Source: Bacteroidetes bacterium SW_9_63_38
GTDB lineage: Bacteria > Bacteroidota > Rhodothermia > Rhodothermales > Salinibacteraceae
Direction: 5' to 3'
Assembly: GCA_003022435.1 (NCBI GenBank)
Contig: PXUA01000011.1
Location: 1-64,000 of the forward strand
DNA length: 64,000 bases
The notes beneath the pieces were generated by a model, which saw nothing but the letters and a program-made list of their open reading frames with translations, was not told the origin of the DNA and did not search any database. Within the stretch, counting starts at the first letter, position 1, and each line of letters opens with the position of its first letter. A program made the translations under genes and the position numbers. Below are positions 17,475 to 26,667 of the stretch, in pieces.

Positions 17475-18101
17475 TTACCGATGATCCTCAATCCGCAGCG
17501 ACCGGGCATGCCGCTCCGCCTCATCGGCTCGATTCGTCGCCACGACGACCATGCCCCCGTCGGCCCGTTGATCGTCAATGATTCCGGTGACCATCGCCCG
17601 CCCCGACGCGTCCAGGTTGGCCGCCGGCTCATCCAGCAGTAGCAGCGGCGGGTCCGCCAGCAGCGCGGCGGCGTACTTCACCCGCTGCCGCATCCCGGAC
17701 GAAAACGTCGACACCGGATCGTCGGCCCGATTCGCGATGCCAACCTGATCGAGCACTGTATCGATCCGCGCCTCAACGCCGCCGAGTCGTCGCGCCTCGG
17801 CCAGAAACGCCACGTTCTCGCGCGCCGTGAGTGCCCTGTACAACCCCAGCGCCGGCGCCACAAGCCCTGTTCGGAGCGGATGCTCCTCCTCGCCGATGGA
17901 GGCTCCGTCGACGGTTAGCGTCACCGTGCCCGCCTTCGGCATCAGCACTCCCGCCAGGATGCGGAGCAGCGTCGACTTGCCCGCCCCGTTCGCCCCCGTC
18001 ACCGCCAGACTCTCGCCTCCCTCCATGGAAAACGACAGCCGTCGGAACAGCAGCAGCGTCCCGTACCGATGACCGACCTGCTCGGCAACGAGAGACGGCA
18101 T
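17475..18101 (-). CDS. ABC transporter ATP-binding protein, CcmA-like
   Basis: 208 residues. Walker A GANGAGKST at 36-44, signature FSSGMRQRVK, Walker B LLLLDEPAANLD. The short single-domain form and the TGANGAGKSTLLRILAG context match CcmA, the ATPase of the haem exporter for cytochrome c maturation, but no ccmB or ccmC is adjacent, so the transporter partner is unknown. The start MPSLVAEQVGHRYG is the usual one for such ATPases. Co-transcription with the small acidic gene downstream is possible, although a 194-base repeat tract separates them. Confidence 0.85.
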   Translation of the reverse strand: MPSLVAEQVGHRYGTLLLFRRLSFSMEGGESLAVTGANGAGKSTLLRILAGVLMPKAGTVTLTVDGASIGEEEHPLRTGLVAPALGLYRALTARENVAFLAEARRLGGVEARIDTVLDQVGIANRADDPVSTFSSGMRQRVKYAAALLADPPLLLLDEPAANLDASGRAMVTGIIDDQRADGGMVVVATNRADEAERHARSLRIEDHR

Positions 18102-18204
18102 GCAAAAGTGGACGAGTAGTTGGCAGCACGCTTGTCGGAACGTACGAGATACACCGCAAAACCCAAAGTCTATACCAGAGCGATTGCATGTTGGCAGATG
18201 CACG

Positions 18205-18296
18205 GAGACATCGGAGGCGCGATGTTACCGTTGTCCCCATCTGCCCGAAATGAGTAGAAACATGGGGGCATGGAAGCGATGACGCTGTGCTCCAAC
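18205..18296 (-). repeat. R4 element, minus orientation
   Basis: Read on minus it starts GGAGCACAGCGTCATCGCTT, continues CCATGCCCCCATG, then ACTCATTTCGGGCAGATGG and AACATCGCGCCTCC. The same order of words occurs on plus at 21976-22070, with substitutions. It lies in the 18102-18772 gap together with an inverted repeat GATTGCCCTGAA / TTCAAGGCAATC (18328-18369) and a C/T-rich tract at 18585-18722. No gene is supported in that gap. Confidence 0.7.
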
Positions 18297-18584
18297 GTTC
18301 TTTTGTTTGCTCCCGAGGGCAAAACGCGATTGCCCTGAAAGTCCCCACCGGTCCGCTTCAAGGCAATCGAATGTTGGAAATCCAGGCCGAGCGAAGGCGG
18401 CGTTCCTGCTACGATCATCCGATGATGCCGAAACGTATGTCGGCATGGGCGTCTGGAAGAGACATCAGGCTGTTCTGAACGCACTCCCTATTGAGAACAA
18501 CCCCAAGATGCTACTGCCGTACCGGTCCCTTCCAGGCCGCCGCATCGGATTTGTCGACATCCTCCCACAGCCGGCAGACCGCCC

Positions 18585-18722
18585 CCCCTTTCCCCATCCC
18601 GCTGTCTCCCACTCCCCCGATCTCACACTCTCCCGTTTCCCAGTCCCCCCGCACCCATTTTCGATCTCCCAATTTTCCAACTTTCCCACCTTCCAATGTT
18701 CTAACTTTCCAACCTTCCCCGT
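18585..18722. other. strand-asymmetric C/T-rich tract upstream of polB
   Basis: About 140 bases almost free of G on plus, with repeated TTCCAACTTTCCCACC and CTCCCACTCCCC units. It lies 50 bases before the polB start. Comparable tracts are at 3535-3585, 9157-9208, 36595-36660 and 38345-38385. It could influence transcription or form unusual structure; function is not known. Confidence 0.6.
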
Positions 18723-18772
18723 AATCCCTCGTACGAAATTCCAGTCGTCTCCCCTGAATCCTCACCTCGGTC

Positions 18773-21193
18773 ATGGGCTCCCCGTCCCAATCCGCCACGC
18801 CCACCCCGGCCGGTCCCGACGAGGCGTCCCCGGCCGACATCGCCCTGTTCGGCAAGGACCCGATGCCGCGCATCGTCGACGTGCATCCCGAAAGCTTTCG
18901 GGACCGCCCGTCGGGCGAGCCCGCCGCGGTCCGCCTCTACCAGCGCACGGAGGACTTTGCCGACATCACCGAGCACGAGGAGACGTTCTATCCCTTTTTC
19001 TTCGTCTCCGACGCGAGCCTATTGAACGGCCTCCGCCACGACTTCTGGTGCAAGCGGCTGGACGGCGATAATTTCTTCAGGCACGTCGCCGCCTTTCCCA
19101 CCTGGGGGGCGTACTGGGACGCCGTCCGCCAGATCGAACGCCGCACCGACAGCGACGAGGGCCGGCCCGACGAACTCTACCGCGTCGGCTCGCCCGTCCA
19201 GCAGTACCTCATGCAGTCGGGCCGCACCTGCCTGCTCGACATGACGCTCGACGACCTCCACCGCCTGCAGCTCGACATCGAGGTCTACACCGAGGGCGGC
19301 TTCCCCAACGCCGACCGGCCCGAGGACAAAATCATCATTGTCGCCTTCTCGGACAACCGCGGCTGGACCCGCCTGCTCCACCTCGACGACGACACCGACG
19401 AGGCCACCCTCCTCCGGCAAACGGTCCAGACCATCCGCGAGCGCGACCCCGATGTGATCGAGGGCCATAATGCGTTTGCCTTCGATATCTCCTACATCCT
19501 CGACCGCTGCGATATGCACGGCGTCGACTTCGCCATCGGGCGCGACGGGTCGGTGCCCCGCACGTACGACTCCAGCATGCGCTTTGCCGAGCGGACGGTC
19601 GACTACCCGGCCGTCGACATCGTGGGCCGCCACGTCATCGACACCTACTTCCAGGTGATGGCGTTCGACGTGTTCAGCCGCGACCTGCCGGACTACAGCC
19701 TCAAAACCGCCGCCCGCTACTTCGGCCTCGCCCCCGAGGAGCGCACCTACATCGAGGGCGTCGACATCTCGCGGGCGTGGCGTGAGAACCGCGACAAATT
19801 GCTCGACTACGCGCTCGACGACGTCATCGAGACGAAGCGCCTCGCGGGGCACCTCTCCGGCTCCACGTTCTACCTGGCGCAGATGCTGCCCATGACCTAC
19901 GGCGCGTCGGCGCGGCGCGGCCCCGCGGCCAAGATCGAGAGCCTCTTCGTGCGCGAGTACCTGCGTCGCCGCCACGCCCTCCCCCGCAGCGAGTGGGGCA
20001 GCCAGTCGATGGGCGGCTACACCGACATCTTCATCACCGGCGTGATGGGCCCCATCGTCTACGCCGACGTGGAGAGCCTGTACCCCTCCATCATGCTCAA
20101 CTACGACGTGCAGCCGTCCGGCGACACGCTCGACCTCTTCCCCACCCTGCTGGAACGGCTCACCGACCTGCGTCTCAACACGAAACAGGACATGAAGGAC
20201 GCCGAGGACGAGGAGGTCCGCAGCGAACTGGATGCCCGACAGTCCTCATATAAAGTGTTGATTAACTCATTCTACGGCCTCCTCGGCTTCTCCCTCTCCG
20301 TCTTCAACGACTTCGCGGAGGCCGACCGCGTGGCCCGCACCGGGCAGGAGATCCTGCGCGACCTGATCGACGAGATCCGCAATCGGGGCGGCACCGTGAT
20401 CGAGGTGGACACCGACGGCGTGCTCTTCGTGCCGCCGGACGACGTGCGCGGCGAGGAGGACGAAGTCGACTTTACCGTGGGCCTCACAGAGGCCATGCCC
20501 GAGGGCATCCGCGTCGGGTTCGACGGGCGCTACCAGAAGATGCTCTCCTATAAGAAGAAGAACTACGCCCTCCTCACCTACGACGACGACCTGAAGTTTA
20601 AGGGCTCCTCCCTCATCTCCCGCTCCAACGAGCCGTTCGGGCGCGACTTCGTACGCCGGGCCATCCGCCGCCTGCTCGACCACGACATCAAGGGCCTTCA
20701 CGACCTCTACGTCGACACCCGCACCAAGATCATCGAGAGCGACTGGGAAAGCGTCGAGAGCTTTGCCCGTACTGAAACGCTCAAGGACACCCTGGCGGAC
20801 TACGAGGCCGACGTAGAGGACGGCAACCGCCCCCGCGCCGCCACCTACGAACTCGCCAAGCGAAAGCAGGAGCGCACCGGCAAGCCCGTCAAAAAGGGCG
20901 ACCGCATCACCTACTACATCACCGGCGAGAACGCGGGCGTGACCGCCTTCAAGCACTGCGCGCTGGCGGCCGATTGGGACCCCGACGCCCCCGACGAGAA
21001 CACCGCCTACTACCTGAAGCGCCTCGACGAGTTTGCCACCAAGTTCGAGCCGTTCTTCACCGAGGAGGACTTCCGCCTTGTCTTCTCCGCCGAGGACATG
21101 TTCGGATTCTCGGCTGACGGCATCGAGATCCAGCGCCGCGAACACGAGGCCGACCGTCCCGATGGCGACCCGACCGACGAGGTGCCCTTCTGA
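18773..21193 (+). CDS. polB: family B DNA polymerase (DNA polymerase II type)
   Basis: 806 residues. The proofreading exonuclease is intact: Exo I D168-x-E170 (LDIEVYTE), Exo II N233 and D238 (HNAFAFDISY), Exo III Y346 and D350 (YALDD). The polymerase motifs are A DVESLYPSIM at 432-441, B K494 to G502 (KVLINSFYG) and C DTD at 546-548 (EVDTDGVLF), where the usual serine after DTD is glycine. The sequence looks closer to archaeal PolB than to E. coli PolII, which raises the possibility of transfer from haloarchaea sharing the habitat; a phylogeny would be needed. It probably acts in repair or restart synthesis. A repeat-filled 671-base gap precedes it. Confidence 0.95.
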   Translation: MGSPSQSATPTPAGPDEASPADIALFGKDPMPRIVDVHPESFRDRPSGEPAAVRLYQRTEDFADITEHEETFYPFFFVSDASLLNGLRHDFWCKRLDGDNFFRHVAAFPTWGAYWDAVRQIERRTDSDEGRPDELYRVGSPVQQYLMQSGRTCLLDMTLDDLHRLQLDIEVYTEGGFPNADRPEDKIIIVAFSDNRGWTRLLHLDDDTDEATLLRQTVQTIRERDPDVIEGHNAFAFDISYILDRCDMHGVDFAIGRDGSVPRTYDSSMRFAERTVDYPAVDIVGRHVIDTYFQVMAFDVFSRDLPDYSLKTAARYFGLAPEERTYIEGVDISRAWRENRDKLLDYALDDVIETKRLAGHLSGSTFYLAQMLPMTYGASARRGPAAKIESLFVREYLRRRHALPRSEWGSQSMGGYTDIFITGVMGPIVYADVESLYPSIMLNYDVQPSGDTLDLFPTLLERLTDLRLNTKQDMKDAEDEEVRSELDARQSSYKVLINSFYGLLGFSLSVFNDFAEADRVARTGQEILRDLIDEIRNRGGTVIEVDTDGVLFVPPDDVRGEEDEVDFTVGLTEAMPEGIRVGFDGRYQKMLSYKKKNYALLTYDDDLKFKGSSLISRSNEPFGRDFVRRAIRRLLDHDIKGLHDLYVDTRTKIIESDWESVESFARTETLKDTLADYEADVEDGNRPRAATYELAKRKQERTGKPVKKGDRITYYITGENAGVTAFKHCALAADWDPDAPDENTAYYLKRLDEFATKFEPFFTEEDFRLVFSAEDMFGFSADGIEIQRREHEADRPDGDPTDEVPF

Positions 21194-21339
21194 GTCGGGC
21201 AACTGTACGGTCCGCCTCCCTCAGAAGCGTGCTCGCTCATCGACTTACTCCGTTCGATGTTGCCCAAATTGTGTGTACGTTTGTGAGCTTGTGCGTGGAG
21301 AATAGTCTCCCCGTCGATCCGAGCAGCCTGGTCTGACAC

Positions 21340-21388
21340 GCCCACACTCACACACCCCGACAGTGGTCGGGACACTGCTCACATACGC
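21340..21388. repeat. R5 hairpin repeat, copy 2
   Basis: CACACCCCGACAGTGGTCGG then GACACTGCTCACATA, nearly identical to 16811-16856. It lies in the 21194-21603 gap, in which I see nothing else that I can name. Confidence 0.65.
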
Positions 21389-21603
21389 CCACACGTCCTC
21401 TCACATGTTCTCGGCTACCCCCGACCGCTCACAGGCCCCCGAGCCTCCGTCGCCAGACGGGCTCCTACCGGTCTCGCTGCACAAATCAGGGTCTCTACGA
21501 GAATTTCCCTCACCGTCGAGCACTGCGCGTGAACCAATGTCCGTGCAGTCCGTGCGTGGTGGTTGAATGTTAATCCACCCTCTATCGCCAGCTGTTTCCC
21601 GCC

Positions 21604-21834
21604 ATGAAACGTCTTGCCGTCGCGGGCGCCTTCGCCACGATTGGCGGAGCCGCCACCCTCCTCATGGTCGCTAGCATCCTGTACTCGTGCCGCCAGGGCG
21701 GCCACCCGCACGATATGGGCACCGACGCACACTCTGAGGACGCCCCCTCGCATTCGTCCGTCATGGAGCCGCCTGTGGACCCCCGTCCGGCCGCGCCGTC
21801 GTCGGCGCGAAAGGTTGTCCTGCCGCACGCGTAG
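21604..21834 (+). CDS. small hypothetical membrane-anchored protein with His-rich tail
   Basis: 76 residues. The N-terminus MKRLAVAGAFATIGGAATLL is basic then hydrophobic to about residue 27, ending in SILYSC, so it could be a signal anchor or, less likely, a lipoprotein leader. The remainder is short, hydrophilic and rich in H, D and S (HPHDMGTDAHSED), then proline-rich. I do not recognise a family. Support is limited to the plausible leader and codon composition, so it may be spurious. Confidence 0.45.
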   Translation: MKRLAVAGAFATIGGAATLLMVASILYSCRQGGHPHDMGTDAHSEDAPSHSSVMEPPVDPRPAAPSSARKVVLPHA

Positions 21835-21975
21835 CATTGCGTCTCGGCGGGCCCCGTTACGTCCGCCCTGTCGATCGCGGCTCATCGGTTGAATGCTGAC
21901 GAAGTGGACGCCCCTCCTCCTCCAGTCCCGGTCCCGGCGGTCGCATCGTGCCTTCTTCAGCCCGCAGGAAGACGA

Positions 21976-22070
21976 TTTGAGCACAGCGGTACTGCTTCCA
22001 TGCCTCCACGCCTCCGCTCATGCCGGGCGGATGGACCGTTGGCAACATCGCCTCCTGCATCGTCGGATGT
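21976..22070 (+). repeat. R4 element, plus orientation
   Basis: TTTGAGCACAGCGGTACTGC, then TTCCATGCCTCCACGCCTCC, then GCTCATGCCGGGCGGATGG and AACATCGCCTCC. It aligns over its whole length with the reverse complement of 18205-18296, and its first half with 41101-41190. The rest of the 21835-22178 gap shows no gene. Confidence 0.75.
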
Positions 22071-22178
22071 CTCGACCCTTCAATCGTCCTGTTGGGCTCG
22101 GCATAGAGGTTGCAGGCGTTGTCCACGAATTTTAAGTTCAATAGTATCGCTTTTTCCTTCCGCCAACTCCCACGATTT

Positions 22179-23234
22179 ATGCGATTCCGATCGTCCTTGC
22201 TCAGTCTCGCGCTTTTTCTCCTCGGTGCCTTCCTGCTGACTTCTTCTCCAACGAGGGCACAAGAGGACACCGACGATGTCAGTGATCTGAACAACGCACT
22301 GCAGGCCGTCGGCACGCAATATGCCGACAGCTACGTGCAACCGCTCAGCAACGCCTTCGGTGCCAACATGGGAGGAGGTCTATTCCGCAGTGCCGACGTG
22401 GGAAATAGCTTGATTCCCGGCTTTCCTGTCGACCTCTACGTCGGCGTCAGCGTGTCTGGGACCCTCACGTCGTCAATGCAGAAAAGCTTTGCTCCAGACG
22501 CAGAGGAGACGTTTACCCGGAATGGGGATAAATACACCGTTCAGTTTAAACCAGATCCGGACGATGAAGTGCCAACTGCTTTTGGGGAGACGAATCCTCC
22601 CGACGCAAATCTAGTCGTAGAACGAAATGGGAATCAAGTCGGCGATCCGATCAGGGCACCGCAGGGACTCGTCAACACGTCCATTGCGCCGATCGTGGTT
22701 CCCCAGATCGGTATCGGCTCAGTCGTAGGGACGGACGTTCAGGTTCGGTATTTGCCAAAGATAGAGCTATCGGCTCGAGGCGGCAGTTACGGAACAGTCG
22801 GCCTGTTCGGCATCGCCGTACGGCACGATATTGACCAGTGGATTCCTGCTCCGCTTCCGCTCGAACTTACTGTACAGGGGGCCTGGAACCAGTTCTCGTT
22901 GGAAAACGACGCCGTTACCGGCGACGGAACATCAGAGGTACTCGATGTTTCAGGATGGGCGGTGAACCTCCAAGCCAGCAGAGGCGTACCGGTCATTCCC
23001 CTTACTTTCTACGGGGGAGTACAGTATGAAAAATTCGGCGTCGATTACAACTACACGTTCCAGCCTGATGGTTCTAGCGAGCCAGTCAGTCTGTCGCTGG
23101 AACAGGACGCCGCGAACAACTTCCGCGGCCTCGCCGGGTTTTCACTCACGTTCGCCATCGTCCGGTTCAACGTCGACTACGCCATCGGGAACGAGAACAA
23201 CGTCGTGACGACGGGACTCGGCATCCGGATATAA
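22179..23234 (+). CDS. outer-membrane beta-barrel protein, DUF6588-like
   Basis: 351 residues with a clear signal peptide (MRFRSSLLSLALFLLGAFLL, cleavage near TRAQE). The mature part opens with a helix-like stretch ending YADSYVQPLSNAFGANMGGG, then alternates short strands with Gly/Asp turns and ends in VVTTGLGIRI, a typical barrel terminus. This layout resembles the DUF6588 family of Bacteroidetes; the family name is recalled rather than searched. It presumably sits in the outer membrane; cargo unknown. It uses more AT-rich codons than its neighbours. A GC-rich hairpin follows the stop. Confidence 0.8.
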   Translation: MRFRSSLLSLALFLLGAFLLTSSPTRAQEDTDDVSDLNNALQAVGTQYADSYVQPLSNAFGANMGGGLFRSADVGNSLIPGFPVDLYVGVSVSGTLTSSMQKSFAPDAEETFTRNGDKYTVQFKPDPDDEVPTAFGETNPPDANLVVERNGNQVGDPIRAPQGLVNTSIAPIVVPQIGIGSVVGTDVQVRYLPKIELSARGGSYGTVGLFGIAVRHDIDQWIPAPLPLELTVQGAWNQFSLENDAVTGDGTSEVLDVSGWAVNLQASRGVPVIPLTFYGGVQYEKFGVDYNYTFQPDGSSEPVSLSLEQDAANNFRGLAGFSLTFAIVRFNVDYAIGNENNVVTTGLGIRI

Positions 23235-23270
23235 CCGCCCTCCCGTTTGCTCCTTTCAGCGAGAACCCAG

Positions 23271-23297
23271 CGCCCCCGGCCCCATCGGTCGGGGGCG
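23271..23297 (+). terminator. GC-rich hairpin after the barrel gene
   Basis: A perfect 8-bp stem CGCCCCCG/CGGGGGCG with an 11-base loop, 36 bases after the stop codon. It is followed by TTGCAATT rather than a pure T run, so intrinsic termination is likely but not certain. Confidence 0.6.
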
Positions 23298-23773
23298 TTG
23301 CAATTGGAGTTCGAGGGACTGATCCCCCTCTTCAAGCTGCCGATGCTCTTCACGCAGCCATCGCGCAAGCATGAGGGTCGCCTCGGCCCGGACTGGCACG
23401 ATGTCGGCAGACACGTCGCCGGTGGCGTGAACGAAGCGCAGGAGATGGTACTGCCCGTCGGGTGCGCCTAGTGCAGCGTCCACCGTCAATCTACAGGGTG
23501 GCGAATGCCCTGCGCATCCTCGGCCCAATTCGGGAAGACGTGATTCGTGACTGCTGATCCGGCAGCCCATGCAATACGTCGTCTGAAAACGGGCACTTCT
23601 GTGAAGCGGAACCGAGGACTTCGAGGGCACAGAATGAGCCTTGACACTGCACTAGCCCCCTCCTGCGCCTGATCCTTCCAACTCGTCGAGCAGGCGCAGC
23701 CCCTCCTGCCCAGCGACCGCACTGCCCGTTCCGGCCAGTTTCACGTCAGAGGCGGGCCGACGAGACGTCCGAG
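23298..23773 (-). pseudogene. possible small minus-strand gene split by a repeat element
   Basis: On minus, 23773-23656 gives protein-like text (with a slip) ending SAVAGQEGLRLLDELEGSG before a TAG that belongs to the end of the 23469-23655 element. On the other side, 23468-23298 reads GAPDGQYHLLRFVHATGD then VPVRAEATLMLARWLREEHR. Both parts have the composition of real coding sequence, and the element lies exactly between them. I do not recognise the family. Low confidence: neither part has independent support. Confidence 0.3.
23469..23655. repeat. R1-related element, 187 bp with CTAG at both ends
   Basis: It begins TAGTGCAGCGTC and ends GACACTGCACTA, an imperfect terminal inverted repeat related to R1 (TAGTGCAGCTTC). 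CTAG occurs at both borders, compatible with a short target duplication. The left part, GCAGCGTCCACCGTCAAT then CTACAGGGTGG, recurs in altered form at 33671-33703. There is no open reading frame of note inside. Confidence 0.7.
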
Positions 23774-23860
23774 CCCCCCGTGGATTGTCATGACCGACTG
23801 CAGCGGTTCACGAATGCGTTCCCCACAACCGTTCGTCCTCCAGGAGGATTTTTGGAGGCC

Positions 23861-24430
23861 CTACGCACTCGGGGCGGCCGTCGCCGTGTCCGCCTCCGCA
23901 GGCGCGACGACCTCCTGATAGTTGACAACCGCCTCCTCCACAACATCCTTTGCCCGATCCGGCCCGAAGAAGTCCTGCACACGCACCGTTTTGTCTTCGA
24001 GCGCCTTGTAGTCCTGAAAGAAGCGGCGCAGCTCACGGAGCCGGTGATCCGGCAGCTCCTTGATGTGCCAGTAGTCGTTGAACGCCGGATCGTCCATATG
24101 GATGCAGATGATTTTCGCATCCTCCTCGTCGTCGTCGACCATGCTCATCATGCCGATGGGACGAGCCCGTAGGATGCTAAGCGGGTCGACCGACTCCTGC
24201 GCCAGCACGAGCACATCGAGCGGGTCGCCGTCGTCGGCGTAGGTCCGAGGAATGAATCCGTAGTTGGCGGGATACACGACCGAGGAGTACAGCATGCGGT
24301 CCACCCGCAGCAGCCCGGTCTTTTTATCCAGTTCGTACTTGACCTTCCCGCCCTGCGGGATTTCGCTAACAGCGTTGAAGACATCCGGACTGTCCGTCCC
24401 GATGTTTACGTCGTGCCAGGGGTGAGCCAT
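23861..24430 (-). CDS. ppa: inorganic pyrophosphatase (soluble, class A)
   Basis: 189 residues. It hydrolyses PPi to phosphate and so drives biosynthetic reactions in the cytosol. The signature [11 protein letters not shown] holds three metal-binding aspartates; [13 protein letters not shown] and the RARPIGMM strand are typical of family I enzymes. The start [11 protein letters not shown] and the length fit bacterial homologues. No co-transcribed neighbour. Confidence 0.96.
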   Translation of the reverse strand: MAHPWHDVNIGTDSPDVFNAVSEIPQGGKVKYELDKKTGLLRVDRMLYSSVVYPANYGFIPRTYADDGDPLDVLVLAQESVDPLSILRARPIGMMSMVDDDEEDAKIICIHMDDPAFNDYWHIKELPDHRLRELRRFFQDYKALEDKTVRVQDFFGPDRAKDVVEEAVVNYQEVVAPAEADTATAAPSA

Positions 24431-24704
24431 AGCTATAAAATGTGTGCGTTGTGACGAGATTGCGGCCTCGGATCGCGTGGGATGTCCGGCGATGCCAGTG
24501 TATGAGGCTCGGCGATGCGCATTACAAGACCGATCCGTGGGAGCGCATGTTTCTCCCTTTTCCCCCCGATACGATCCCGGTGCAGCCCGAGACGAACCCG
24601 GGCCCGAAGATCTTAGAGAGCACGTAGTCGCGCATCGGCAGGGGGCATGGCCGGTTCTCCCAAGGTAGGGAAGAAACGGACCGCCGTAAACCGGGGCGCG
24701 GGCG

Positions 24705-25382
24705 TTACCCCTCAGGGCCGCCGGCCCTCGGATCCTCGGTACGAGGCGTCTCTTTCAGGTGCTGCGACGGATCGAACGAGCGCTCAGTGCCGCACCAAGC
24801 GGCGAGCGCCGCACTGGTGAGGTATGTATTCGGATCATCGAGATCGTCGAGGCTGTGTCCGGCGGCCGCCGGCGTGTCCTGATTGCCGTCGGCGGCATCG
24901 AGGGCTTCGGCGGTCCGCTGGACGCTACGGGCAAGGTGGGAGGCCGCCTCCGTCGTGTGATCCTCGACGGTAAACTGTCCGTCGCGGTAGAGATTGGCCA
25001 GCGTGCGCACAGCGTCGGTCGTGCCGAGGTGGACTGCGACCTCGTCGGTCTCCCCCGACACCGTGCCGCTGCCACCTGTGGGCACGGCTGCAATCGGATC
25101 CAACCCCCGATCCGTAAGCGCCGTCACGAGGGCCTCTCCACCGGGAGCACTTCGGTTCACGATAATGCTGGTGCGCCCGATGTACGGCCGCTCGGCCACG
25201 AGGCCCTGCAGGTAGTCGGCCAGGGCCTCAGCAGTGTCTTCGGTGTGCTGCCGGGCGCGACCGAGGCGGAACTGGGTGGGGGCACCCGTGCCGTTCTGCT
25301 CTTTCTCCAGGATGGAAAGAGTGGCCTCGACGGACGGATCGTCGTGCACGAGGTCAACGCCGAGAAAGAAGGAGTGGGCCAT
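24705..25382 (-). CDS. hypothetical acidic protein, possible RNase H-like fold
   Basis: 225 residues beginning [20 protein letters not shown]. The opening strand with an aspartate, the later strands [16 protein letters not shown] and AVHLGTTDA and the spacing between them remind me of RNase H-like nucleases/ATPases, but no diagnostic motif is complete, so this is a weak inference. The tail ([17 protein letters not shown]) is disordered-looking. I do not recognise a family. It is downstream of the egt genes on the same strand, after a tandem repeat. The 24431-24704 gap contains nothing I recognise. Confidence 0.75.
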   Translation of the reverse strand: MAHSFFLGVDLVHDDPSVEATLSILEKEQNGTGAPTQFRLGRARQHTEDTAEALADYLQGLVAERPYIGRTSIIVNRSAPGGEALVTALTDRGLDPIAAVPTGGSGTVSGETDEVAVHLGTTDAVRTLANLYRDGQFTVEDHTTEAASHLARSVQRTAEALDAADGNQDTPAAAGHSLDDLDDPNTYLTSAALAAWCGTERSFDPSQHLKETPRTEDPRAGGPEG

Positions 25383-25530
25383 TGCGGAGAGACGTACTGA
25401 TTCAAGAGGGCCTGCGCGTCGCGAACAGCGAGCGCCCGGGGTTCGGGCCGAGTATGTCCATGACGTGCCGCGGCGCTCGTTCCGGGCCTGCCGCCCATTT
25501 TCACGAGGTCGCCCTACGCATCACGTCTCA

Positions 25531-25610
25531 ACAGTACGCCTCACCGCACAGTACGCCTCACCGCACAGTACGCCTTACCGTACAGTGCGCCTCACCGTAC
25601 AGTACTGCAC
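25531..25610. repeat. 17-bp tandem repeat running into the end of egtD
   Basis: Unit ACAGTACGCCTCACCGC at 25531, 25548, 25565 and 25582, then a partial copy. The first two copies are identical; the next two vary at one or two bases. The array covers the stop codon and the last codons of egtD on minus, and a C-to-T change in the third unit makes the TAA stop. Confidence 0.9.
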
Positions 25611-26558
25611 GCTGAAGTACGAGCGCTCATCGGTCCACACCTCGTCGACCGCAAAGCCCGCCTCCTGCATCAGGGCAGCGAAGTCCTCCAGCGTGTACTT
25701 GTACGAGTACTCGGTATGGATCGTCTCTCCTTCGGCGAACGCGATCGACCCGCCCGCCACGGTCACGGTCTGCGCCTCGCGGCTCTGGAGAAAGCTCTCG
25801 ATGCATCCCTCCTCGTCGTTCCAGACGCTGAGGTGTTCGAACCGGTCAAGGTCGAAGGTGGCGTCGAGCTCCCGGTTCATGCGTCGCAGGAGGTTCTTGT
25901 TGAACGCCGCCGTGACGCCGGCGGCGTCGTTGTAGGCCGCCTCCAGCACGTCCACGTCCTTCTTCAGGTCGACGCCGATGAGAAGGCCGCCGTCGCGCCC
26001 CACGACCGTTCGCACGTGGGCCAGGAAGTCGCGGGCCTCGTCCGGCGGAAAGTTGCCGATCGTGGAGCCGGGATAGTAGGCCACCGTCCGGGCCGGGGGC
26101 CGGGGCGGCTCCGGCAACTCAAAGGGCGTCGTGTAGTCGGCACACAGCGGCTGAATGGGCAGGTCCGGATGGGCCTCGACCAGGGACTCGGCCGCCTCCA
26201 GGAGATGGTCTCGGGAAATGTCGACGGGCACGTAGGCGGCCAGGTTCTCCAGATGATCGAGCAGGAGACGGATCTTCCGGCTGCTCCCACTCCCATACTC
26301 TACGAGCCGCGCCCGCGGCCCGACGGCGTCGGCCATCGCCTCGGCGTGGGTGCGCATGATCTCCATCTCCGTCCGCGTCGGGTAGTATTCGTCTTGTTTG
26401 CAGATGCGGTCGAAGAGCTTCGATCCCCTGTCGTCGTACAGGAATTTCGAGGGGATCTGCTTCTGCGGCTTGCGTAGGCCGTTGAGGACGGCCTCGCGAA
26501 ACGAGTCGGTCTCCGGGGCCTTGTCGACGAGGGAGAGCCGTTGGGTAGTCGTTTCCAT
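25575..26558 (-). CDS. egtD: L-histidine N-alpha-methyltransferase (ergothioneine synthesis)
   Basis: 327 residues. It trimethylates the histidine amino group with SAM to give hercynine. LVEYGSGSSRKIRLLLDHL is the SAM-binding loop, preceded by QIPSKFLYDDRGSKLFD, and followed by YYPGSTIGNFPPDEA and VTAAFNKNLLRRMNREL, all characteristic of EgtD. The start is METTTQRLSL. The last residues (QYCTVRRTVR) are encoded by a 17-bp tandem repeat and so may vary. It lies 109 bases after egtB and forms its operon partner. Ergothioneine is a sulfur antioxidant, useful under strong light and salt. Confidence 0.95.
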   Translation of the reverse strand: METTTQRLSLVDKAPETDSFREAVLNGLRKPQKQIPSKFLYDDRGSKLFDRICKQDEYYPTRTEMEIMRTHAEAMADAVGPRARLVEYGSGSSRKIRLLLDHLENLAAYVPVDISRDHLLEAAESLVEAHPDLPIQPLCADYTTPFELPEPPRPPARTVAYYPGSTIGNFPPDEARDFLAHVRTVVGRDGGLLIGVDLKKDVDVLEAAYNDAAGVTAAFNKNLLRRMNRELDATFDLDRFEHLSVWNDEEGCIESFLQSREAQTVTVAGGSIAFAEGETIHTEYSYKYTLEDFAALMQEAGFAVDEVWTDERSYFSVQYCTVRRTVR

Positions 26559-26667
26559 GAGCGAACGCGGGGGAGCGAGACAACTGAAGAAAAAAGGGTG
26601 TCCATACGACGCCCCCGACCGCCGGGGCGAATCGGGGACGCAGGGGGCACCGAACGGGACGGCAACG

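Noticed and set aside
17475-18101. A cytochrome c maturation operon
   Set aside because: Only the CcmA-like ATPase is found; neighbours are a small acidic protein and repeats, with no ccmB, ccmC or ccmE.
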